Below are positions 1-58,780 of a stretch of 64,000 bases of DNA, piece after piece (positions within the stretch are counted from its first letter, which is position 1; each line of letters opens with the position of its first letter). Made by a program: the position numbers and the translations under genes. The notes under the pieces were generated by a model, which was given only the letters and a program-made list of their open reading frames with translations, had not been told where the DNA came from and ran no database searches. Source of the DNA: Eudromia elegans (lineage: Eukaryota > Chordata > Aves > Tinamiformes > Tinamidae); contig PTEX01000232.1 in assembly GCA_003342815.1 (NCBI GenBank), forward strand, positions 667,475 to 731,474, read 5' to 3'.

Positions 1-998
1 AGTTGACTGTTACGACCGGCAGGCTGCCGTGACCGATGTCCTGGACGGTTGTTCAGACCGGCCGCTTCGGAACGGCTGGTTCGGCTGCAGCTGCCGTGCC
101 CGGAGTAGAAAGGGAATGGCCATCCCTGGGACGAGGAGCTTCCCCCCGATGGGTCCTGGTCTTGTGCTGCTGCTGGAGCGTCCGAGCTCCTCTTAGTGGA
201 TGCTCTCTGCTGGGGTGGGCTACTGCTTGAGGGAGTGACAAGAGGGATCAAAACCATCTTTTCATTGAGAAGATTAATATTTTAAACCTACAAATGTGAG
301 AAAACTGTGTGTTCTCACTTCCTCAAAAGGCTGGACGCTCGTTTCCCTCTTGCTGGTGCTGAGAAAGAAGCTTCTCTATGAAACAGTTGCATTTTGAAGC
401 ACTCATTAAAGCTTTGGGGTGTCCCGTGTCCTCGGTGCTCAGCTGGGCGCGCGGGGGCTTCTCGGGTCCGTGCGGGCCGCTGACCCGCGCCGTGACCGAT
501 GGCAGGGGCACACGCTGAGCGGTAACACTGGGCAGCCGCCCCTGGCCCGCCGTAAACGCGTTTGGAGGCGGCCCACGGGGGCCGCGCGTGCTGGAGCCCG
601 CGGGAAGCGCCGGGACCACCCCAGCCTCCCCCGCCCGAGCCCCTCTCGGCCTCCCCGCTGCGCCGGGTCTGCGTGCGCGGCCGTCCCGGGGCCGGCGGGG
701 CCCTAGCAAGGACGGGGGCTTTTCCTGCGCTGCCCAGGCCCAGCCCGGCCTGTGCAGCGCCCCCGTCCGAGGAGCTTTACGCGCCGGGGCGGGCGGCCGA
801 GCAGCGCCCCCGGCCCGGAGCGGCTCCGCGAGGGGAGCGGGGGTCGGGCCCGGCGGCGGGAGGCGGCGCCGCCCCGGGCCGGGGCCGAGGGGCTGCGCCG
901 GGCGAGGCGGGCGCCGCGCTGGGGCCTGGGCCGGGGAGGCGCCGCCCCCGCCCCGCCGCGCGCGCCGCCGCTCACGGCCCCCCGCGTGTCGCCCGCAG
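1..998. promoter_or_regulatory. Left edge and CpG island upstream of the first CPNE1 coding exon
   Basis: Bases 1-420 are ordinary mixed sequence in which I recognise no exon. An ATTAAA at 405-410 could be a polyadenylation signal of an upstream transcript, but nothing else supports that. From about 420 to 1430 the sequence becomes very rich in G, C and CpG, as expected of a vertebrate CpG-island promoter. A pyrimidine-rich acceptor ending in CAG at 996-998 touches the CPNE1 start codon. This implies at least one upstream non-coding exon, inside this island or left of the window. In human, CPNE1 shares 5' exons and a promoter with RBM12, whose coding exon would lie to the left here. Long open frames over this island on both strands are a base-composition effect. 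Confidence 0.6.
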
Positions 999-14657
<13,659 letters not shown>

Positions 14658-14924
14658 TGTGCAACCAGACCCTGGCCTCGGGTGCCACTGAGATGTGGAG
14701 AACTGCCTCTGCTCCTGCTCTCGTTTTGCACGCTACAGAGTGCTCAGTGCCTCGAGAATGCACCCTTCACACTAAATTCTCTTGCCTGCTTGTGCTTTGC
14801 AGCTGTTGTCTTTCCTGTTCTCAATAGGAAGAAACATAAATATAGGGAAAATGCAATTGCTAGCAGTTTTCATCACAGAATAACAGTTCTTGTTGGCTTT
14901 CTACCTTGTAGCAGTGACAGGACA

Positions 14925-15346
14925 CGTGCAGGGTCCTGCACCTGGGCAGGAATAACCCCAGACACCCATACCGACTGGGGACCGACCTCCTGGAGAGCAG
15001 CCCTGCAGAGAGGGACCTGGGCGTCATGGTGGACGACAAGTTGACCATGAGGCAGCAGTGTGCCCTCGTGGCCAAGAAGGCCAATGGGATCCTGGGGTGC
15101 ATTAAGCAGAGCGTCTCCAGCAGGTCGAGGGAGGTGATTCTGCCCCTCTCCTCAGCCCTGGTGAGGCCGCACCTCGAGTACTGTGTGCAGTTCTGGGCTC
15201 CCCAGTGCAGGAGGGACGTGGAGCTGCTAGAGAGAGTCCAGCGCAGGGCTACAAAGATGATTAGGGGTCTGGAACATCTGCCCTATGAGGAAAGGCTGAG
15301 AGAGTTGGGCCTGTTCAGCCTGGAGAAGAGAAGGCTGAGAGGGGAC
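14925..15346 (+). mobile_element. CR1 LINE fragment in the CPNE1 3' UTR
   Basis: The + strand encodes the C-terminal part of CR1 ORF2. The frame from 15026 to 15349 includes [27 protein letters not shown] and [14 protein letters not shown], typical of avian CR1. The copy stops at CTGAGAGGGGAC. It lacks the roughly 300-base 3' part (ending in short ATTCTATGA-like repeats) that the 36.9 kb copy retains. CR1 copies are normally 5'-truncated and keep their 3' end, so this one was probably cut by a later deletion or rearrangement. It lies in the same direction as the host transcript. Low divergence suggests a fairly young insertion. Confidence 0.93.
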
Positions 15347-16052
15347 TAATTCCTGCTTGGTGTCAGAACGAGCATGTGTGCTGAGCTGCACAGCACTGCT
15401 CTCACACAGCACTGCTTCAATGCTGGCTAGGGCACATCCTGTGATCGTGTTTGCCATGACGATAACTCTTGTGTCCCTTGGTAGGGTTTTTCTTCTGTCA
15501 GGCTGCCTTGGGAATGGAGACCCTTCTGTGCTGGTTGGTACCATAGTCTTTTGGTTGGATGCCTGAGGCAGTCCTTGTGCCTTCATAAAGTGCCAGTATA
15601 TTTTTATATAGAGAGGTTTATTTTAAAATTTCAGTTAACATAATTGCCAACTATTTTGTAAGTTACATATTCCTATTTGCAACAATGGCATTCTGATTTA
15701 CTTTGGACCTATTCTTGCCATGTAAGAACATGCTACCTTTTGCTTGTGTCTGGGAGCATTCATAAGGTAAGTGGCTTTCAGCTGCAAACATTGAGTGAAG
15801 ATGCTTGAATGATATTCCTAATGTTGAGCAATTATCAAATGAAGAAATAATTATCTGTGGAGCTCCAAAAAGGTGCTTTGTTGTCCTCAAAATGCGAAGC
15901 ATGTGTAATTGTGGTTTGAATACTGTGGAAGAGGCAGACGATAACAAAAATGCAATTGCCTTGAGGCAGTGGAGATACTTTATGCCTGTATTGAAATGAA
16001 TTATCTTGGGCTTGTCATTACTTTACATGTGGTCATTACTCTCCGTTTCATA

Positions 16053-16058
16053 AATAAA
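16053..16058 (+). terminator. CPNE1: Likely CPNE1 polyadenylation signal AATAAA
   Basis: A canonical AATAAA lies about 1.4 kb after the CPNE1 stop codon and is followed by T-rich sequence. It is the first strong signal after the stop that is not inside the CR1 fragment. Confidence 0.6.
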
Positions 16059-16078
16059 TCATCTGCTTTGATCTGTAG

Positions 16079-19000
16079 CTACGTCTGGACTCTTATTTCC
16101 TTTCTGGGATTTTGTTTTCACCCAATATTGTTGTGGTGGTTTATGGAAGATCTTTAGTGTTAGTGCCATGGAGGGAGTGTCCCAGTTACTGGGTTGAGTG
16201 TGAGGAACCGCAGAAGCAGAGCAAGTCAGTGTGCAGCCTGTAGCTCTGAGCAGCAGTGAGAGGAGCTGGTTCTTTAGCATTGGGTGGTGAAAGGACTCAT
16301 CCATTCTCCTGGGCACACAACAGTTGTGAGAAGAATTTGGAAGACTGCCCTAGTGATTGAGCATATGAACCTGGTAGGTTACACATATATGGAAACAGAG
16401 CCTGGGTTTGAACTCATACCGCATCCAGATTAGCCCTTCTGGATGGTATTAAATCAGCAAAGTCTAAAATACAGCTTGTGTTTGAAGGGCAGTGTAACGA
16501 GGAGCACCACTGAGCAGACATGTTTTTGCTGTTTTTTCATTGAAACACAGTTTTTATGGGGATAAAGTTCCCAAGTTCCATGAGCTGCAGAAAACTTCCT
16601 TCCTCCAGAGAAAGCTGGACTAGCTCTTCAAGGTGCTCCATCTAGTTTGCCGCATCCAGTTTTCACCAGATTCTGTGTTCAGACATTTAGAGCCTGTAGG
16701 TAGAACTCTTCCTAACTGTATAATCTGTTTCTGCAAATCTAAGACTGATTTATTGTTTTCATTTTAATTTATTTTTAAAATTAAATTTTTTTTTTTTGAA
16801 AGGGGTGAAGGGAGGAGCTTGCAACAGTGACCCTGAAGGCTCAGCAATCCTTTGGTACAAGAAAGACCAGTGGTATTTTCTTTGCTGCAGTGCTTAGAGG
16901 AAGAATATGAGCTCTGGGAAAGCTGGGCCGCAGACTGCATAGAGAGAAGGGCATTTCTGCTTTTGAAACTTACCTATGTTCTGCTCAAAAAGAAGGGAAA
17001 AAAAATCATCTCTGCTGCCTGTCTCCGCTGGCTGTGAAGGAAGCTTAGACGACTGGAGTAGCTGCCGAGGCTGAAGTCACCCAAGGTGGCTGCAGGTGCT
17101 GTAGTCACTTGGTGACAGGAATGGGGTCTTTTGTTTACCCGGGTTTTGTTTGTTTTCCCTCCTGCTTGGGAGAAAAAAACACACCAACGATTTGAGGATT
17201 GCTGCTAGGGTGGAGCAAGATGAAAAGCCGTTGGAAAGGCCGAATTTGGATGCTGCGGAGTGGAAACGGCGCAGTTTTGTCTAGTTTCTCTCCGTCCATC
17301 TGGACTTTTACTCTCCTCTGGGACGCGGTGAAGGCTGCTGCTCTGGTCAGAGGTGAGCACGCGTGTCCTGTGCCTCGCTGCCTGGGTGCAGCTGGAATGC
17401 AGCCTTACCGGATGCTTTTGCCGGAGGCAGGGCAGAGCCCGGGTTTTCCTGCCTTCCCCTTGTCCGCGCGCCCCGCGGGGGTGCCCGTTCCCTGCGCCAA
17501 ATCCCTCCGCTCTGTGGCTGGGGGAGGCCGGTTCAAGCCGTGTCCCTCCCCACAGTCGCTGTGCGGCTATGGGGACACTTTCACCTCTGCGTCTCCATGA
17601 AAGGATGCGTTACTTGAGGATGTTTCCATTTCTTCTTGCCTGGCCGGATCCTGTTGACACGTCTGGACGCTGGAACCCTGTGAGAGCTCCGAAAGTGGTT
17701 CAGCTTGATCATCTCCCGTTGGCTCGCGGGTTTGACAGATTCAGCTCTCAAAATCAGTTTGGGGGTGAGGGGAAAGGAACGGGTGTATGTTTTGTGGTAC
17801 CTGGTCCACCCACCAAAGGGTGTTCTGTTGTTCTGCTTGGCATTTCCCCTTAAACTACTGCAGACTAGTTCAGGGATCTCCCGTGGGGTAAGCTTACCAG
17901 TTGTTTTTCCATCAGATGTCCGAGTACAATGTCCATCGTCCGTCGGTGTCAGCACCCAGAGCCGGGGGAAGATTCTTGTTCCCTCGCGTGTTCTCTGCCC
18001 TGGCATTTAGACAGTGTTTCTCACCACCAGCAGCACTGGGAGAGTTTCTTCACAGACACGTTCGCAAAGACCCCCTGCTGTCAACTTCTTATGCCCGCGG
18101 GTCCTCAATCCATGACTCGTGTCTTCCTCTGCGTAGGGCCCAACGCTGTCCACTTCCTACCCAGCTTATTTCTGTATTCCAGAGACCCGGGAACCGTGTC
18201 ACCAGGTCCCCCCGGGTGCCCTTTTCAATTATGTCACTTGGGCATTGACAACTCAACTCACGACTGCTTGCTACCCTCAGGGGAGGGTAGCTCTGCACGG
18301 GGTGGGGTGTAGAGAGGAGGCTGCTCATCCTCCTCATCAGGCACCTTCAGGAGGTGTCCTGAAGCCTGGCAGTAGCCTTGCCAGTCCCAAGGGAGAGTGA
18401 AACACCCTTGCAACACTTCCAGCATTCTCTTTCATTACCTGCTCGTGTGCATTTCGTTTTGCACCAGCGGAACTCTTAAGTCCCTCAGTGATCTTATGGC
18501 AAATGATATCTCTTCGCTGCCCACATGCGAGAAGTACAAGCAGGAGGCCTTGGTTCTCCCAGCACGTCTGAGTTTTGACACTTCCATTCATGATTTTAAG
18601 GAGAATTTCTGGTTGAAGCAATGGTTATTTATTTTCAGGGAGGCGGTCTGGATGTGACTGATGCAACACCTAGAACCACATCTGCAAGGGGGTGGCTGTC
18701 CGAGTTTGGTCCCCTGGCCCCCCATGGAAGGTTCTGTCACAGCCAGAGACTGCCTGCACTCCTCTCTTCTGTTATGGACCCACACTGAGATAACCTACTT
18801 AATATGTCTGTCCTTTGCGCCTCAAAAGAGACCACAATTTTCAGCCATTTTTCCCCTCCCCACCCTCAGGGAGCTCAGCCCTCTGTCACAACATGGATGC
18901 AATTACAGTTGGGGTAACTGGTCCTGTAGGGTCAGCAGCTGGGCAGCGTTTCTGTAACGTAACCTCTCAGCATCCCTCCTCTCTGTATTCCTGGTGTTTT

Positions 19001-19280
19001 TTTCTTCATAAACAGTTTCCTATCTGCAGTAACAGGCCATCTTTGTACCAGGTTTCACAGGGACTATTTTACTAAAATTAACCCATTATGTTCAAGTGAA
19101 TGAAGTACTAGACCCCCTCCAGGTCGCAGCATCTCCAGCCGCTCTGCAGAAGCAGCATCCTTCCCTCCGCTGCTCCTTTCCACCTGCAGCGCTTTCCTGG
19201 CGCTCCAGGAGGTTCTTGTGCAATGGAAGATGAAGGGGATGCCCGCAGGGCTCGCTTCGAAGCTGCCCGCGTCGCGCAGG
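16079..19280. other. CPNE1-FER1L4 intergenic region, no gene recognised
   Basis: No exon with a family resemblance was seen on either strand. In human this interval holds SPAG4, but no SUN-domain-like frame was found here. From about 17.2 to 18.3 kb the sequence is clearly richer in CpG than its surroundings and has several 100-170-codon open frames. None of them looks like a known protein, and they overlap in several frames, which is typical of GC-rich non-coding DNA. Confidence 0.5.
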
Positions 19281-20411
19281 CGTGAGTCACTGCTTGGTGT
19301 TTGCCGAGCAGGACTAAGCTCCGGGGGCCGGGGTGCCGCGTGCCCTCCGCAGCAGCCGTTACAGGAGCGGGTGTTTCAGCGCCACGCGTCCAGCTGAGGT
19401 CTCTACCGGGCCGCGGGTGGAGGAGACAGAGCCCGGGAGGGAGAATGCCCGATGATACCGTTACTGCAGGGCGGTCTGATGGGCCGCGGGAGGGCCCTGG
19501 CTCCAGCGGCTCTCCTGGCTGGCCGCCCGTGCGGGCGGGCTGTGAGCGGGAGCAGACACCGCGCCGGCTGCCGCCGCCCTGCAGGCTCGGCCTCCGAGCG
19601 CGCCCGGGCTCCCTCCGAGCGGTGCCGAGGGCTCCGGTGCTCCCTGCGGCGGGGCCTCCGCCAGCCGCGCTCCCGCTCTGGGCCAGGCCCCCTGCTCCAG
19701 GGAGCCTCCGGTTGCACCGACTGCCCCGCGAGGGCTGGATCGGGCAACTCTGGAGGGCCGGAGCCAGCGTAGCTCCCCCTTGCGCCTTCCATGCACGTGT
19801 TTCCCTGTGTGGGTAGGAGGTAGCATGAAGAGGGGCTGCCGAGCTCACACCAGGCTGAGCACCGAGTTTCTCCCATGCAGAAAGCCCAACCCTCCTAATC
19901 AGAGGTCCGTGAGTGGCCGGGGCACCTTCCTCTCCCCGCCCTCGCCCCGCTTTGGAGGGTTTTACTGTTGATGCTGTGATTTAGGAGCAGCTTCGGGCCC
20001 CCGGGCGCGCTGCGGAGGCCGCTGGGTGTGAGCGGACGCGGGGCGGCAGCAGGAGCTGCGGGCTCCTGTCCACGTGCAGCACTCGGCCCTGGGGCTGGGC
20101 GGCCAGCGGGCAGCCCAGGCCACTGTGGGTTGAGGCAGACACCCCGCCTGGGGCAGCATCAAGTCTGAGCTGAATGCGGCTCTGAACCAGCAGCCTCTTC
20201 CTCTGCCTATCTCCCCATCTCCTTCCCTGCCAGGCCTCAAGCAAGCACTGAGAGCCCTGGCCAGCCACGCCAACCTGAGCCTGCAGCCCCATCCATGGAG
20301 TCTGTCCCATCCCGCCCGGGCCCTGTGGCCGCTGAGGGCCTGCAGGAGCAGCCGGGCAGGCAAGGGCGGCGGAACCAGCTGGACGAGTTGTGGCTGAGTC
20401 ACACGGGCGGA

Positions 20412-20506
20412 GCGGGGCCGCGGGCGGCGCGGTCAGCATGGGCAGCGCAGGCAGCGCGGGGCCGCGGGCGGTGCGGTCAGTGTGGGCAGCGCGGGGCCGC
20501 GGGCGG
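20412..20506. repeat. GC-rich imperfect tandem repeat just upstream of the FER1L4 start
   Basis: The 16-mer GCGGGGCCGCGGGCGG occurs three times, at 20412-20427, 20456-20471 and 20491-20506. It is followed in the first two copies by a GCGGTCAG...GGGCAGC block. The array ends 10 bases before the chosen start codon, so it should lie in the 5' UTR. Confidence 0.85.
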
Positions 20507-20516
20507 CCGGCGCCCC

Positions 20517-56697
<36,181 letters not shown>

Positions 56698-58231
56698 ATG
56701 CTCTCTGAAAAAGACTCCTGAAAGACATGGCGATTATTGAAATAATTGAGATTGGGCCAGAAAGTTTAATGGAAGTTTGCAGGTGCCCAGCCCATCGTTA
56801 AGTGAGATGCTTGTAAAAGTGGCCTGTGTTTGGATAGTTACATTTCATGGAAAGCACCCACACGATGTTAAGTTACTTATCAAGCAAGTAACTTACAAGG
56901 CAAAGTACAGGGAGGCAGAACAATAAATTTGTTCTTTGTAGAACTGGGGTGTGGGGGGGGGAAGGGGACAAGTGGAAAATGGTGACGGTTGGGCTTAGCC
57001 ACACAGACCTGTCACAGGAGCAGTTCTGGTGATACACAGAGCTGTCTCCTCCTGTACCTCCACCTCCCACTTATGTCCAGAGTGGCAACACCTGGCACTT
57101 CACAGGCCTCCGCCTGAAGAATTCCAAGCAGTCTCTACATGCCTTTTGTGGGAAAGCAGGTCCTGTGTAGAGTCCTAGCGCGGCTATGGCCCAGAGGTCC
57201 CACCTCTGGGGGGCTTTGAAGGGGGGTCCCTGGGGTGCTGCTGCTTGGTGAAGGAAAGAAGAAAGACACGGCCACGATGCGCTCGCAGGGTTGTCTTGGA
57301 TCTGCATTTCCGCTCCAATAAAAGCACCTTGCAGCTTTCCTCAGCAGTGTTTGAGGTGTCTGGCTGCTTTCTCAAGGCTGGGAGATGCCTGCCCTCTCTG
57401 CTGTGCTCCCACCGTCCCTCGGTGACGGTGCCGCCCTGACGGGGTGCTGGATCGTGTCAGCGTGAGTCGCCTTCGCGTTGGGCTGCTGAACGTGACCCGA
57501 GTGTCGTCCTCAGGGTGGTCCCCTCAGGCTGTCCTGGATGTCCTGTCTTCTGCACAGGCCTTAGCGAGACGAGCCCCGGCCTTCCCTTCGAAGGTTTTGT
57601 GGTGCTGGCGGTGGGATACGTGCGCTGTGCAGGCTGAAACGTGGCTCCCTGACCTGGGAGACGCAGGAGCCTCGCTGCATTTGGAGCAACGTCCTGCCTG
57701 TCTGTTTGGCCAGCACTTTAGAGAGGGACAGACATGGTGGAGGGGGGACACGGCAGCCACGGGGCTCCGCTCCTGGTGCGCCGGGGCGTGCCTGGAGCTG
57801 GGCTGTGGGCAGCAAGGCGGCTCCGCGCCGCTCCGCCGCGCTCCGAGCCCGCTTTGGTGGCTTTCACGGGGGCCGTCGGCGGTCACCGCCAGCACCCGCG
57901 CCTCCAGCACCGCCCCGTGCCCCCGGCACCTCCGCTGCTCCACCGGTGGCTGCCGCGCGACGGACGGAGCCGCGGCCCCTGGAACCGCCCGCAGCCGCGT
58001 TTGCCATGTTGCCACCGGACTGTGGCTCCCCATGACTCAAAGTGAAGCATCAGCTGTGTTCTTCCTAAGAAATGAATAAACAAAATGCATAATAAATGGC
58101 TGTGCTGCAGGGCTGCCCCCGCGCCTCCATGTGGAGCCGAGGGGCTCCTGCCCTTCCTTCCCCTCAGGAGCAGCCCCGGCCGCGGCTCCCAAGAGCCGCT
58201 TCCCTTTCCGGAGCCGCCTCGCCGCGGCGCC
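56698..58231. other. FER1L4 3' UTR and FER1L4-ASAP intergenic region
   Basis: Two candidate FER1L4 polyadenylation signals follow the stop codon: AATAAA at 56922-56927 and AATAAA at 57317-57322. The second has a GT-rich stretch after it, the usual downstream element. From about 57.7 kb the sequence becomes a CpG island. Two further AATAAA motifs lie at about 58073 and 58091, just upstream of the next gene. A 211-codon + strand frame at 57444-58079 overlaps other long frames on both strands and has no family resemblance, so I do not call it a gene. Confidence 0.55.
57317..57322 (+). terminator. FER1L4: Candidate distal FER1L4 polyadenylation signal AATAAA
   Basis: AATAAA followed within about 30-50 bases by a GT-rich stretch (CAGTGTTTGAGGTGTCTGG). 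This would give a 3' UTR of about 650 bases. The closer AATAAA at 56922-56927 is the alternative. Confidence 0.5.
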
Positions 58232-58780
58232 ATGGCGGCGCTCATCTCCGTGCGGGACTTCGTGCGGCAGGTGCGGGAGGACCTCAGCTCGCCCACCACC
58301 TCCGCCTTCGCCAGCCACATGGGCCGCTGCAAGGCCACGGCCGGCAGCCTGGAGGAGGTGAGGCGGGCCCGGGCGCCGCGGGGCTGCGGAGGCGCCCGGC
58401 TGAGGCTGCGCTGGGGCCCCCCACCAGACCGGGGCCCCTGGCGCGGCCCAGCACGGGCTGACGAGCCCCAGGGGGCGGGTGGCAGCATAGCCCCTGGGAG
58501 GGTGGGTTGGACATGAGGGCTGCAGGGAGGGCGAGGTGGCCGTGACAAGGACGAGGTGGCTGTGGGGACAGCAGGGTGGCCACAAGGACAGAGAGTTCCC
58601 ATGGGGACGGCAGGGATGGGAGGCCACGCGAGAGGCCGGCCAGGCTCTGACCCCGCCGGAGTGGCTGTGGGGTGCGTGGGTGGGGGGCAGGCGCGTCCTC
58701 GTGGCACACGGGGAGGCCGTGGGGACGCCAGCAGCACCATCGCGCAGCAGCTCTGCCGGCTCGGGCACATGAGGCGCGGG
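57720..58780 (+). promoter_or_regulatory. CpG island at the 5' end of the ASAP-family gene
   Basis: GC- and CpG-dense sequence surrounds the start codon at 58232. The start context is GCCGCGGCGCC followed by ATGG, a strong Kozak match. Long open frames on both strands here are a composition effect. Confidence 0.65.

Larger units (their letters stand above)
14658..16078 (+). other. CPNE1: CPNE1 3' UTR (inferred)
   Basis: From the TAG stop at 14655-14657 the sequence runs without another CPNE1 exon to an AATAAA at 16053-16058. A T-rich stretch follows, so cleavage near 16075 is likely. The UTR contains a CR1 LINE fragment at about 14925-15346 and is otherwise AT-rich. The extent is inferred; an earlier cleavage site cannot be excluded. 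Confidence 0.6.

Noticed and set aside
17581-18006. 141-codon minus-strand frame in the intergenic region
   Set aside because: No recognisable domain, overlapping frames on the other strand, and no neighbouring exon structure.
20295-20516. In-frame upstream ATG that would add 74 residues to FER1L4
   Set aside because: The ferlin family starts at the MAL residues encoded at 20517, and the upstream text comes from the GC-rich repeat and looks non-coding.
57444-58079. 211-codon + strand frame ending at an AATAAA
   Set aside because: No family resemblance, no splice logic, and competing frames of similar length on both strands. The polyadenylation signal is noted separately as a finding.
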